Source: Neisseria gonorrhoeae (GTDB lineage: Bacteria; Pseudomonadota; Gammaproteobacteria; Burkholderiales; Neisseriaceae). From it: a stretch of DNA of 64,000 nt. The notes beneath the pieces are model-generated. The model did no database searches and was not told the DNA's origin. It saw only the letters and a list, made by a program, of their open reading frames with translations. Both the position numbers and the translations under genes were made by a program. Location of the stretch: NCBI RefSeq assembly GCF_003315235.1, contig NZ_QNRU01000008.1, positions 1-64,000 of the forward strand, written 5' to 3'. Below, piece by piece: positions 9,218 through 20,245 of this stretch; the stretch's first letter is position 1, and the number at the start of each line of letters is the position of its first letter.

Positions 9218-10864
9218 TTATTTGCGGTTGGTCTGCAGGTAGAGGTTAATCAGGCGTTCGGTCGAGCTGTCGTGTTTTTGAGGTTCGGTTTCGCCTGTCA
9301 GTTCGCCCAAAATGGTTTTAGCCAGTTGTTTGCCGAGTTCCACGCCCCACTGGTCGAAGCTGTTGATGCCCCAAATGATGCCTTGGACGAAGGTTTTGTG
9401 TTCGTACATGGCAATCAGGCTGCCCATATTGCGGGGGTTGACCTTATCCATCAGGATGAGGTTGGTCGGGCGGTTGCCGGAGAAGGTTTTGTGCGGAACC
9501 AGCTCTTCGATGCGCGCCTCATCCATACCCTGCGCTTTGAGTTCGGCGCGGACTTCGTCGGGGGTTTTGCCGCACATAAAGGCTTCTGCTTGTGCAAAGA
9601 CGTTGGCAAGCAGGATTTCGTGGTGTCCGGGCAGGTTGCTGCGTTTTTCAAGCGAGGCAATCAGGTCGATGGGGGTGATGTGCGTGCCTTGATGCAGCAG
9701 TTGGAAGAAGGCGTGCTGACCGTTAATGCCCGTTTCTCCCCAGATAATCGGCGAGGTTTCGTGTCCGACTGCTTTGCCGTCCAACGTAACCTGTTTGCCG
9801 TTGCTTTCCATATCGAGCTGCTGGATGAATTTGGGCAGGCGGTGCAAATGTTGGTCGTAAGGCGCGATGACGTGGCTGCCGCCACCGTAGTAGTTGATAT
9901 ACCAGATGCCGATGAGGGCGAGGATGACGGGCAGGTTGCGCTCGAGCGGGGTGTTGATGAAGTGTTGGTCCATCAGGTGCGCGCCGTTGAGCATTTCGAT
10001 GAAGTTTTCTTCGCCGAGATACAGCATAATCGGCAATCCGATGGCGGACCACAGGCTGTACCGACCGCCGACCCAATCCCAAAATTCAAACATATTGGCG
10101 ATGTCGATGCCGAATTCGGCGACGGCTTTTCGATTGGTGGAAACGGCGGCGAAGTGTTTGGCAACGGCTTCTTCGTCACCCGCATGATTCAAAAACCATT
10201 CGCGCGCGGTTAGCGCGTTGGTCAGCGTTTCCTGCGTGGTAAATGTTTTGGAGGCGATGATGAACAGCGTGGTTTCTGGGTGGACTTTGGACAATACGTC
10301 GCGCAGTTGCGAGCCGTCCACGTTGGAGACGAAGTGCATATTGAGGGGCGGATGACCGAAAGGTTTGAGCGCGGTACACATCGTCAGCGGGCCCAAATCC
10401 GATCCGCCGATGCCGATGTTGACAACGTCGGTAATGACTTGGTTGGTATAGCCCAGCCAGCTTCCGCTGCGGACTTCGTGTGCAAATTCGCCCATACGTT
10501 GCAAAACGCGGTTGACTTTGGGCATCACATCTTCACCGTCAACCATAATCGGCGAATTGGTGCGGTTGCGAAGGGCGACATGCAGGACGGCGCGGTTTTC
10601 GGTGGTATTGATTTTTTCGCCGTGGAACATCTGCCGCATCCGCTCCGGCACGCCTGCTTCACGCGCCAACTCGAACAGTAGGGACATGGTTTCGTCGTTG
10701 ATGCGGTTTTTGGAGTAGTCCAGCGTCAGTCCGCCGACTTGCAGCCAGTAGCGTTCCGCCCGCTGCGGGTCTTGCTCGAACATTTCGCGCATATGCAATG
10801 TTTTGCTGTCGTCAAAGTGGTTCCACAATTTTGACCAGGCCGGTAAGTCGTGAAGGTGTTTCAT
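9218..10864 (-). CDS. pgi: Glucose-6-phosphate isomerase
   Basis: A 548-residue cytoplasmic enzyme that interconverts glucose-6-phosphate and fructose-6-phosphate. Family signatures are present: GIGGSDLGP, the first PGI signature [16 protein letters not shown], and the second [14 protein letters not shown]. The start [10 protein letters not shown] at 10864 matches the usual length; an upstream extension has no family support. It is the last gene of the zwf-pgl-glk-hexR-pgi series, separated from hexR by 225 bases that contain a hairpin, so it may have its own promoter. It feeds fructose-6-phosphate back to the Entner-Doudoroff route. Confidence 0.97.
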   Translation of the reverse strand: MKHLHDLPAWSKLWNHFDDSKTLHMREMFEQDPQRAERYWLQVGGLTLDYSKNRINDETMSLLFELAREAGVPERMRQMFHGEKINTTENRAVLHVALRNRTNSPIMVDGEDVMPKVNRVLQRMGEFAHEVRSGSWLGYTNQVITDVVNIGIGGSDLGPLTMCTALKPFGHPPLNMHFVSNVDGSQLRDVLSKVHPETTLFIIASKTFTTQETLTNALTAREWFLNHAGDEEAVAKHFAAVSTNRKAVAEFGIDIANMFEFWDWVGGRYSLWSAIGLPIMLYLGEENFIEMLNGAHLMDQHFINTPLERNLPVILALIGIWYINYYGGGSHVIAPYDQHLHRLPKFIQQLDMESNGKQVTLDGKAVGHETSPIIWGETGINGQHAFFQLLHQGTHITPIDLIASLEKRSNLPGHHEILLANVFAQAEAFMCGKTPDEVRAELKAQGMDEARIEELVPHKTFSGNRPTNLILMDKVNPRNMGSLIAMYEHKTFVQGIIWGINSFDQWGVELGKQLAKTILGELTGETEPQKHDSSTERLINLYLQTNRK

Positions 10865-11055
10865 CTGTATGCTCCCGATTGAGGTTTTCCGTGACGGGGG
10901 GCGTTTCCGCACATCGATGCGCACATAAGGCGCAACCCTGCGTACCGCCCCGATTTGGAAGGGGTTGCGGCAAACCCGAACCCTGCCGCCTTAAAGGGCG
11001 GGGTTTCCGCCATTAAGGAAATTCTGATAAAAGGCTTGCCGGAGCCTGTCCGGCC

Positions 11056-11088
11056 GTTCAGACGGCATTGGCGGGATGCCGTCTGAAC
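11056..11088 (-). terminator. Inverted uptake pair after hexR
   Basis: GTTCAGACGGCAT and ATGCCGTCTGAAC lie one base from the hexR stop, separated by seven bases. A long flanking T run is absent, so termination may be partial. The rest of the gap to pgi contains only a GC-rich imperfect repeat around 10979-11010. Confidence 0.6.
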
Positions 11089-11089
11089 A

Positions 11090-11938
11090 TCAGTCTTTGT
11101 CGTAATCGATGTGCTTGTTGTGTATGCTTTTTTTGCTTTTCTGCAATTGCAGGCTGGCAGCATCGCCCAAGCGCAGGGCAAGTCCGATGGCGAGAATATC
11201 GATGACGGCAAGCTGCAAGAGGCGGGAAACCATGGGCGTGTAGAGTTCGGCGTTTTCCTGTGTGGCAACGCTCAACACGCAGTCGGCAAGTTGCGCCAGA
11301 GGCGAATCGTTGCGGGTCAGTGCGATGACGGACGCGCCGTTTTCTTTGGCGATGCTGACCGCATCCAAAAGTTCGATAGACGAACCCGTGTTGGAAATGG
11401 CAACCAAAACATCCTGATCGCTCAAAACGGATGCCGCCATCAGTTGCGTGTGCGTATCGACATAGGCGACGGTGGACATGCCGAAACGGAAAAATTTGTG
11501 CTGCGCGTCCTGTGCCACAATGCCGGAATTGCCCACGCCGTAAAATTCGACGCGGCGGGCGTGCATCAGGGTGGCGATGCCGTTTTCGAGTTCGGATTCT
11601 TTTAAGAACCTCCTCTCCCCCAACAAGGCTGCGGCGGCGTTGCCCAACACTTTTTCAACCACATTCGCCATATCGTCGTCGGCATTGAGTTCTTCGTGGA
11701 CATAAGGCATACCTTCGTGCCCGATGCTGGCGGACAGGGAGAGCTTGAATTCCGGCAGCCCCTTATAACCGAGGCTGCGGCAGAACCGGATGACGGTCGG
11801 CTGGCTGACCGAGGCGCGGTCGGCGATTTCGGCGACGGCGGCGTGGACAAACCACTTGGGTTCTGCCAAGGCGCATTCGGCAACTTTGCGTTCCGCACCG
11901 GACAGGTCGGCCAGTGATTCGCTGATTTTGCTTAACAT
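11090..11938 (-). CDS. hexR: HexR/RpiR-family transcriptional regulator
   Basis: A 282-residue protein. The N-terminal RpiR helix-turn-helix (about residues 1-75) includes VAEIADRASVSQPTVIRFCR, then SLGYKGLPEFKLSL. The C-terminal half is a SIS sugar-phosphate-binding domain (FYGVGNSGIVAQDAQHKFFR; ISNTGSSIELLDAV). HexR in other proteobacteria represses zwf, edd and eda and is released by KDPG, the Edd product. Its position inside the glucose cluster and two HexR-like palindromes in the zwf/edd promoter region fit that role here. I chose the start MLSKISES; an upstream ATG at 11974 is possible but lacks family support. Confidence 0.92.
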   Translation of the reverse strand: MLSKISESLADLSGAERKVAECALAEPKWFVHAAVAEIADRASVSQPTVIRFCRSLGYKGLPEFKLSLSASIGHEGMPYVHEELNADDDMANVVEKVLGNAAAALLGERRFLKESELENGIATLMHARRVEFYGVGNSGIVAQDAQHKFFRFGMSTVAYVDTHTQLMAASVLSDQDVLVAISNTGSSIELLDAVSIAKENGASVIALTRNDSPLAQLADCVLSVATQENAELYTPMVSRLLQLAVIDILAIGLALRLGDAASLQLQKSKKSIHNKHIDYDKD

Positions 11939-11986
11939 AATGATATGCCCTTCGATAATGCGGCCCTGCTGCAAGGGCTGCCGTGG

Positions 11987-12973
11987 TTAGACGTTTTTCA
12001 GGTGGTTGCCGAGCGCCGCCGCCGCGCCGGCAATACCCGGAAATTCGCTCAAGACGACATAAACGGGAATCGCGGCAAGGTAGGCTTCAAAACGCCCTTT
12101 GTTTTCAAAGCGGCTGCGGAAGGGGGAGGTTTTGAAGTAATCCAACATTCGCGGGATAATGCCGCCGCACAAATACACGCCCCCGCGCGCGCCCAAAGTC
12201 AGGGCGAGGTTGGAAGCGACCGTGCCCAGCATCGCGCAAAAAATGTCCAATGCCTGCCGGCACAGGGGCGATTCGCAATTTAATGCCTTTTCGGTGATTT
12301 CAGACGGCATCAGTTTTGCCGGTTCGGCTTTCTGCTTGGCCGCCAGCGTTTCATAAATCAGGCTCAAACCTGCGCCGCTGAGGAAACGTTCGGCGGAAAC
12401 GTGGCGGTATTTGTTTTTGGCGTACTGCCAAATCAACACTTCCATATCGTCAAACGGCGGGAAACTGGTATGCCCGCCCTCGCCCGCCAACGCCACCCAG
12501 CCTGCGGGGCTGTGCACCAATCCGCTCACGCCCAAGCCGGTACCGGGGCCGATAACGGCCTTGGGGGCGAATTCGACAGGCTTTTGCCCGCCTACCTGCA
12601 TCAGGTCTTTGCTTGAAGTCTGCGTTACCGCCAATGCCTGCGCGGTAAAGTCGTTCAAAAGGATGAGGGTGTCCAGCCCCAAAGCCTGACGGGTGGTTTC
12701 GATGGAAAACGCCCAATGGTGGTTGGTCATCTGCACCCAGTCGCCCAAAATCGGGTTGGCGATGGCAAATGCCGCGTGCCGTACGCCCGTTGCACCACTT
12801 TGGTTCAGATAGGCACGCACCGCGTCGGTAACCGTGTCGTATTCCTTACACGGCAGGACGGCGACTTTCTCAATCACGCACGGCGCGGTTTCCAATGCGA
12901 AACGGGCGTTTGTGCCGCCGATGTCGGCAACCAGCCTCGGGTAATCGGCGTGTTTATTCGGCGTAGAAGACAT
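11987..12973 (-). CDS. glk: Glucokinase
   Basis: A 328-residue ROK-type/Glk cytoplasmic kinase that phosphorylates glucose with ATP. It shows the phosphate-binding motif [13 protein letters not shown] near residue 15, [24 protein letters not shown], the [10 protein letters not shown] glucose-binding loop, and [12 protein letters not shown] near the end. The start overlaps the end of pgl by 20 bases, so the two are translationally coupled. hexR follows 48 bases later; in some beta-proteobacteria Glk and a HexR-type regulator are fused in one protein, which matches this adjacency. Confidence 0.96.
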
Positions 12974-13649
12974 GGCAGTTCACTCCTTGATGGTTCAAAA
13001 CGAGGCTGATCGGATATTCGCGGTTTTCGCCTTGTGCGGCTTGGTCGAACACGGCTTTTTTCTCTTCGCCCTGTATCGCCAAAAATACATGCCCAGTATG
13101 GGCAATCGCATCCAAAGTCATGCTGATGCGCTCGTGCGGCGCGGTAACGGGCGTGGTATGCACCAGCGCGACACCTGCCGAACCGTCGATTGCCGTCTGA
13201 AACTGCGGAGCTTTTGGGAAAATCGAAGCCGTATGCCCGTCGTTTCCCATACCCAAAATCAAAACATCGGGCTGCTTGTAATGTTTCAGCGCATAATCGA
13301 CAACAGCATCGGGATGTAATTCGGTTTCAGTTTTTCCGTCTTCCACCATAGGAATCCACACTGCCGCAGCGGCTTTGTTCTTTAACAGGTATTCGCGCAC
13401 CAGACCGGTATTGCTGTCGGCGTGGTTGGTCGGCACGATGCGTTCATCTGCCAAGGTAATTCCGACGTTTTTCCAATCCAAATCTTTTTGCGACAGGGCG
13501 TTGAAAAATGCAATCGGCGAACGTCCGCCGGAAACTGCCAACACCGCACCGCCCTTCTCGTCCAGTGCGCCCTGCAAAGCATCCGCCACTGCGTCAGCCA
13601 AAGACTGCGCCGCTTCTGCCGCATTTTCGTATTCGTGCCAAACAAACAT
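12954..13649 (-). CDS. pgl: 6-phosphogluconolactonase
   Basis: A 231-residue protein of the DevB/Pgl type that hydrolyses 6-phosphogluconolactone to 6-phosphogluconate. It shows [16 protein letters not shown], then [24 protein letters not shown] and MTLDAIAHT, the conserved blocks of this family. It lies between zwf (150 bases upstream) and glk (overlapping by 20 bases), the step order of the pathway. An upstream uptake sequence at about 13668-13680 lies in the spacer. Confidence 0.95.
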
Positions 13650-13760
13650 ATTTGTGTCCTTTTGTGATTTCAGACGGCATATCCCGTTACAGGGCGGCTG
13701 CCGGGCAATGGCTTAGCCGCTTCCGCCTCGAAGCGGGACTGCTTTTTCTGCCCCGCCCTC

Positions 13761-13796
13761 CTTCAGACGGCATTGCGAACCCGATGCCGTCTGAAG
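13761..13796 (-). terminator. Inverted uptake pair between zwf and pgl
   Basis: TTCAGACGGCATTG and ATGCCGTCTGAAG face each other five bases past the zwf stop. Strong T runs are absent, so it may reduce rather than block readthrough into pgl. Confidence 0.5.
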
Positions 13797-13800
13797 CGCA

Positions 13801-15246
13801 TTACTGTTCTTCGTGCCACTTGTTGCCGTCGCGCGCCAACAGTTCGCGGGCGGCTTCAGGGCCCCAAGAGTGTGCGCCGTAACCGTGCGGCGGCGTGGTG
13901 TTATTTGCCCAGTTTTCCAAAATCGGCATCACATATTCCCACGCGGCTTCGAGTTCGTCGCGGCGGTTGAACAAAGCGAGTTTGCCGTTAATCACATCCA
14001 ACAGCAGGCGTTCGTAAGCCTCGGCGCGGCGGCCTTCAACGGCCTTGCCCAAATCCACGCCCAAAGGCGTTACTTCCACTTTGTTGCCCGCACCCGGGGT
14101 TTTCACCTGCGTGTAAAGGCGGACGGATTCATTCGGTTGAAGCTCGATAACCAAACGGTTCGGCGCGGTTTGGCTGTTGTCGAAAATATGGTTTTGCAGC
14201 GGGCGGAAGTTCAAAACGATTTCCGCCACTTTGCCCGCCATGCGTTTGCCGGTACGCAGGTAGAAGGGAACGCCCTTCCAGCGTTCGTTTTCGATTTCGG
14301 CTTTAATGGCGACGTAGGTTTCGGTAAAGCTGTCTTGCGGAACGTTGATTTCTTCAAGATAGCCGTTCATGCCTTTGGCAGCGGTATATTGTCCGCGCAC
14401 GACATTTTCATTGACAGATTCGATGGTCAGCGGCTTCAATGACTTGATGACTTTGACTTTTTCATCGCGCACCGCGTCGGCATCCAAGCCGGCGGGGGCT
14501 TCCATCGCAGTCATGCACAGCATCTGCATCAAATGGTTTTGCACCATATCGCGCAACGCGCCGGTAATGTCGTAAAACTCACCGCGCTCTTCCACACCGA
14601 GCTGTTCGGCGATGGTCAGCTGCACGCTTTCAATGTATTTATTGTTCCACAGCGGCTCGAACATTACATTGGCAAAACGCAGCGCAAGCAGGTTTTGCAG
14701 GCTTTCTTTGCCAAGGTAGTGGTCGATGCGGTAAATTTGCCCTTCTTTGAAATAACGCGCCACATCGGTATTGATTTGTTGGGAAGAAGCCAAATCCGTA
14801 CCCAGCGGTTTTTCCAAAACCACGCGCACATTGTCGGCATTCAAACCGATCGCAGCAAGGTTTTCGCAGGCTTGCGCGAAGAATTTCGGCGCGGTGGACA
14901 GATAGATGACGACGTTGTCGGTTTCTTTGCGTGCTTTGACCAAATCGCCCAAAGCGGCAAAATCGTCCGGCTGCGTAACATCGACTTTGAGATATGCGAG
15001 ACGTTCAACAAACGAAGCCCACGCCTCACCGGAAAAATTTTCTTTCACATGGATTTTGGAACTGGTTTCCACCTTCGCCAGAAAACCTTCGGTATCCAAC
15101 TCGCTGCGGCTGACCCCCAAAATACGCCCTTCGGGATGAAGCAGACCGGCAACATGCGCCTGATACAGGCAGGGCAAAAGTTTGCGCATTGCCAAATCGC
15201 CGGTCGCACCGAACAACACCAAATCAAAATTTGTCTGTGTACTCAT
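13801..15246 (-). CDS. zwf: Glucose-6-phosphate 1-dehydrogenase
   Basis: A 481-residue enzyme oxidising glucose-6-phosphate to 6-phosphogluconolactone with NADP. The Rossmann start LVLFGATGDLAMRKLLP and the active-site signature RIDHYLGKES are intact, followed by the C-terminal beta-alpha substrate domain (LRTGKRMAGKVAEIVLNF). The start MSTQTNFDLV at 15246 fits the family. It is the first gene of the minus-strand glucose operon and is divergent from edd. A candidate promoter overlapping a HexR-like palindrome lies about 100 bases upstream. Confidence 0.97.
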   Translation of the reverse strand: MSTQTNFDLVLFGATGDLAMRKLLPCLYQAHVAGLLHPEGRILGVSRSELDTEGFLAKVETSSKIHVKENFSGEAWASFVERLAYLKVDVTQPDDFAALGDLVKARKETDNVVIYLSTAPKFFAQACENLAAIGLNADNVRVVLEKPLGTDLASSQQINTDVARYFKEGQIYRIDHYLGKESLQNLLALRFANVMFEPLWNNKYIESVQLTIAEQLGVEERGEFYDITGALRDMVQNHLMQMLCMTAMEAPAGLDADAVRDEKVKVIKSLKPLTIESVNENVVRGQYTAAKGMNGYLEEINVPQDSFTETYVAIKAEIENERWKGVPFYLRTGKRMAGKVAEIVLNFRPLQNHIFDNSQTAPNRLVIELQPNESVRLYTQVKTPGAGNKVEVTPLGVDLGKAVEGRRAEAYERLLLDVINGKLALFNRRDELEAAWEYVMPILENWANNTTPPHGYGAHSWGPEAARELLARDGNKWHEEQ

Positions 15247-15349
15247 CGCATTATCTCGTCAGGAAAGGATTTTTTCGATGCCGTCTGAAACCTGTTTTTT
15301 CCATCACGCAGCATCGCAATATCGGAAACAAAGGCAGGCGGCATAATGA

Positions 15350-15384
15350 GTAGTAATACTACACACCGCTACACTTTTTGTCTA
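15350..15384 (-). promoter_or_regulatory. zwf: Candidate zwf promoter with an embedded HexR-like operator
   Basis: On the minus strand, TAGACA (15379-15384), a 17-base spacer, then TAGTAT (15356-15361). The -10 lies inside the perfect palindrome GTAGTA-A-TACTAC (15350-15362). Read as TGTAGTATTACTACT, it resembles the published HexR consensus TGTARTWWWATYACA at most positions. A repressor there would block polymerase. Inferred from sequence and position only. Confidence 0.5.
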
Positions 15385-15504
15385 TTCCCATTTTTACAAT
15401 TTATTTGACCTAGTCCAAAAATCAGGCAGGTTTCCCCTATTCCGTTACAACAATCAGAAGATTCTGCGATTTAAATCAAATTTCTTTTCAATGTCTGATT
15501 TTTT

Positions 15505-15535
15505 TGTAACAAAATTACAAATTTTGTACTATAAT
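15505..15535 (+). promoter_or_regulatory. edd: Candidate edd promoter with HexR-like operator
   Basis: TGTAACAAAATTACA at 15505-15519 is an inverted repeat (TGTAA…TTACA) and a close match to the HexR consensus. A perfect -10, TATAAT, follows at 15530-15535, so the operator covers the -35 region; no good -35 is visible. Regulation by the nearby hexR is inferred. Confidence 0.6.
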
Positions 15536-15575
15536 AGCACCCGCTTCCCACTTTCAGACGGCGTACCTTTTAAAA

Positions 15576-15681
15576 TATAGTGAATTAAATTTAAATCAGG
15601 ACAAGGCGGCGAGCCGCAGACAGTACAAATAGTACGGCAAGGCGAGGCAACGCCGGACCGGTTTAAATTTAATCCACTATA
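15576..15681. repeat. Correia element in the edd leader, 106 bp
   Basis: Ends TATAGTGAATTAAATTTA (one mismatch to the usual GTGGATT) and TAAATTTAATCCACTATA, with the standard core. It lies between the candidate edd promoter and the edd start, so it would be transcribed as a long hairpin in the leader. Confidence 0.92.
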
Positions 15682-15765
15682 CTCACCGTCTAACATACCC
15701 GATACAAAAATCAGAAACGCACAAACAAATCCCCAATACCACCCCGTTCCGCCAGGAGACCGAAC

Positions 15766-17601
<1,836 letters not shown>

Positions 17602-17607
17602 TGCGCG

Positions 17608-17644
17608 TTTCAGACGGCCTTTTAAAACAGAAGGCCGTCTGAAA
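17608..17644 (+). terminator. Inverted uptake-sequence hairpin after edd
   Basis: TTTCAGACGGCCTT, a loop, and AAGGCCGTCTGAAA six bases after the edd stop. It may attenuate readthrough into eda, or eda may have its own promoter in the 17645-17809 gap; I see no convincing one. Confidence 0.75.
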
Positions 17645-17809
17645 AATTATTGAAGCCGTTTAAAATAGATGCAGACGTAGCGTGAGCTTTGCCCGCGAAC
17701 AAAACCCAAGCAACATCAGAATGTTTTACCCCAAAGGTTGTCTGAAAACTTAACCCCCCCATCCCGTTTGACCTCAACAAAAACGACACCCCCCACTTGG
17801 AGAACCGAA

Positions 17810-18448
17810 ATGTCCAAACTGACCCCCCGCGAAATCCTGACCGCCGGCGCAGTTGTGCCTGTGATGGCGATTGACGACTTAAGCACCGCCGTCGATTTGT
17901 CCCGCGCCCTTGTCGAAGGCGGCATCCCCACCCTCGAAATTACCTTGCGCACCCCCGTCGGACTCGAGGCCATCCGCCTGATTGCCAAAGAAGTGCCCAA
18001 CGCCATCGTCGGCGCAGGTACGGTAACCAATCCCGAACAGCTCAAAGCCGTCGAAGACGCAGGCGCGGTTTTCGCCATCAGCCCGGGTTTGCACGAATCC
18101 CTCGCCAGAGCCGGCCGCAACAGCGGCATTCCCCTGATTCCCGGCGTTGCCACTCCGGGCGAAGTCCAACTGGCTTTGGAACACGGCATCGACACACTCA
18201 AACTCTTCCCTGCCGAAGTCGTTGGCGGCAAAGCGATGCTCAAAGCCCTCTACGGACCTTACGCCGACGTACGCTTCTGCCCGACCGGCGGCATCAGCCT
18301 CGCCACTGCGCCCGATTACTTGGCATTGCCCAACGTCTTATGCGTCGGCGGCTCTTGGCTGACACCGAAAGAAGCTGTAAAAAACAAAGACTGGGACACC
18401 ATCACCCGCCTCGCCAAAGAAGCGGCGGCATTGAAACCCAAAGCCTGA
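17810..18448 (+). CDS. eda: KDPG/KHG aldolase
   Basis: A 212-residue class I aldolase that cleaves 2-keto-3-deoxy-6-phosphogluconate into pyruvate and glyceraldehyde-3-phosphate. Family motifs are [24 protein letters not shown], the Schiff-base segment [13 protein letters not shown] (Lys at about residue 130) and [16 protein letters not shown]. The start [10 protein letters not shown] is chosen for its match to family length; earlier codons are low-complexity. It completes the Entner-Doudoroff route next to edd. Confidence 0.97.
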   Translation: MSKLTPREILTAGAVVPVMAIDDLSTAVDLSRALVEGGIPTLEITLRTPVGLEAIRLIAKEVPNAIVGAGTVTNPEQLKAVEDAGAVFAISPGLHESLARAGRNSGIPLIPGVATPGEVQLALEHGIDTLKLFPAEVVGGKAMLKALYGPYADVRFCPTGGISLATAPDYLALPNVLCVGGSWLTPKEAVKNKDWDTITRLAKEAAALKPKA

Positions 18449-18459
18449 ACCGCATCGTA

Positions 18460-18502
18460 AAAATGCCGTCTGAAGCCCTTTCCAGTCTCAGACGGCATTT
18501 TG
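18460..18502 (+). terminator. Inverted uptake-sequence terminator after eda
   Basis: AAAAATGCCGTCTGA, a loop, and TCAGACGGCATTTT. Both A and T runs are present. Confidence 0.85.
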
Positions 18503-18836
18503 CCGCTTGGCGACTCAGTCGGCATACACAGCAGCACCGCCCCTAAAATGCCCATCCATCTCCAGAACAATGCGAATGACGCGCGATATGCGGAGACCTA
18601 TGACGAAAAAATAATTATAATATATTTATCAATTAGTCATAAAAATCGCCCTATCGGTAAAATGCCGTGATGAGCGGCTGAAACTAACAAGTTAACCGTC
18701 GTTAAAAAATAACGCTCAGAGACCTTTGCAAAATTCCTTTTCTTCAAACAGCCGACATCCAACCACAGGTTTTTCGGCTGTTTTCGTTTCAAATAACCGC
18801 CGTTCCCACCAAAATATCCCATTAATCCCCCTTAAA
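18503..18836. other. Gene-free stretch with a possible insertion-sequence end
   Basis: No convincing gene. Minus-strand codons around 18510-18590 (ALFWRWMGILGAVLLCM) look like the last membrane helix of a transporter and may be a remnant. GAGACCTTTGCAAAATTCC at about 18719-18737 resembles terminal repeats of IS5-family elements common in Neisseria (recalled, not checked). An AT-rich patch lies at 18601-18640. Confidence 0.35.
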
Positions 18837-18942
18837 TATAGTGGATTAAATTTAAACCAGTACGGCGTTACCTCGCCTTGCCGTACTATTTTACTGTCTG
18901 CGGCTTCGTTGCCTTGTCCTGATTTAAATTTAATCCACTATA
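18837..18942. repeat. Correia element, 106 bp
   Basis: TATAGTGGATTAAATTTA and its inverted complement at the right end, with the core in the opposite orientation to the other two copies in the window. Lies in the convergent gap between eda and the alcohol dehydrogenase. Confidence 0.92.
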
Positions 18943-18979
18943 CCTGATTGATCAGGAACAGCCCGTTTTACACGGCTGA

Positions 18980-19012
18980 AAAAATGCCGTCTGAAACACG
19001 TTCAGACGGCAT
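18980..19012 (-). terminator. Inverted uptake-sequence terminator after the alcohol dehydrogenase
   Basis: AAAATGCCGTCTGAA and TTCAGACGGCAT, with a five-base loop and T run on the minus strand, 30 bases past the dehydrogenase stop. Confidence 0.8.
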
Positions 19013-19042
19013 CCGCTTAAAAAACAACTGATTCAACGGCGA

Positions 19043-20083
19043 TTAATCCGCTTCCAAAACCACTTTCATCGCTTGGTTTTCGGCGGCGTGTTTGAACACG
19101 TCGTAGGCTTTTTCCAATTCGCTGAATTTGAAACGGTGGGTCAACATTTTGGTGTAATCCACTGAGCTGCTGAAAATTGCCTTCATCAGTATTTCGGTGG
19201 TGTTGGCATTGACCAAACCGGTAGTGATGGCAAGATTTTTAATCCACAGTTTTTCCAGTTTGAAATCAACGGATTGACCGTGTACGCCGACGACGGCGAT
19301 ATGACCGCCGGGTTTCACGATGTCTTGGCACATATTCCAAGTTGCAGGGATACCGACCGCTTCGATGGCACAATCTACGCCGTCTTCGCCGACGATGGCG
19401 AAAACTTGTTTGGAGACGTCGCCGGAAGCGGGGCTGATGGTATGGGTCGCGCCCAACTCTTTCGCCGGTTTCAAACGGTTTTCGTCCATATCGCACACGA
19501 TAATGGCGGCAGGGCTATACAGTTGGGCGGTCAACAAGGCGGACATACCGACAGGGCCGGCACCTGCGATGAATACGGTATCGCCGGGTTTCACATCGCC
19601 GTATTGCACGCCGATTTCGTGGGCGGTCGGTAAAGCGTCGCTCAACAGCAGGGCGATTTCTTCGTTGACGTTGTCGTGCGGCGGCACGAGGCTGTTGTCG
19701 GCATAAGGCGTGCGGACGTATTCGGCCTGCGTGCCGTCAATCATATAGCCCAAAATCCAGCCGCCGTTGCGGCAGTGCGAATAAAGTTGGATTTTGCAGT
19801 TGTCGCAAGTGCAGCATTTGCTGACGCATGAAATAATGACTTTATCGCCGACTTTGATGTTTTTTACAGCCTCGCCGACTTCTTCTACAATACCGATGCC
19901 TTCATGACCGAGGATACGACCGTCGGCGACTTCGGGGTTTTTGCCTTTCCAAATACCCAAGTCGGTACCGCAAATCGTGGTTTTGACGATTTTCACCACC
20001 GCATCGGTCGGATCGATAATCTGCGGGCGGGGTTTTTCTTCAAAACGGATGTCGTTTGCGCCGTGATAAACCATTGCTTTCAT
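19043..20083 (-). CDS. Zinc-dependent alcohol dehydrogenase
   Basis: A 346-residue medium-chain dehydrogenase. The catalytic zinc site is visible (TICGTDLGIWKG, then GHEGIGIVEEVGE), as is a structural zinc loop (SKCCTCDNCKIQLYSHC) and the NAD-binding GAGPVGMSALLTAQL. It resembles the class that oxidises short alcohols or reduces aldehydes; the exact substrate cannot be read from sequence. The start MKAMVYHG is preceded by an AT-rich region toward mutY. No operon partner on its strand. Confidence 0.93.
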   Translation of the reverse strand: MKAMVYHGANDIRFEEKPRPQIIDPTDAVVKIVKTTICGTDLGIWKGKNPEVADGRILGHEGIGIVEEVGEAVKNIKVGDKVIISCVSKCCTCDNCKIQLYSHCRNGGWILGYMIDGTQAEYVRTPYADNSLVPPHDNVNEEIALLLSDALPTAHEIGVQYGDVKPGDTVFIAGAGPVGMSALLTAQLYSPAAIIVCDMDENRLKPAKELGATHTISPASGDVSKQVFAIVGEDGVDCAIEAVGIPATWNMCQDIVKPGGHIAVVGVHGQSVDFKLEKLWIKNLAITTGLVNANTTEILMKAIFSSSVDYTKMLTHRFKFSELEKAYDVFKHAAENQAMKVVLEAD

Positions 20084-20245
20084 GCTGATACTCCTTGCTT
20101 GTTGATAAATAATTTCAATACCACAATAAAGTTTCTTTATATGAGTTATATGCCCCTACAAAAAATAAGTCAATAAGAATTATTTTCACAATTTTATACA
20201 ATAACATACTGTTTTAAATATAAATAAAACCACCGATTGATATTA

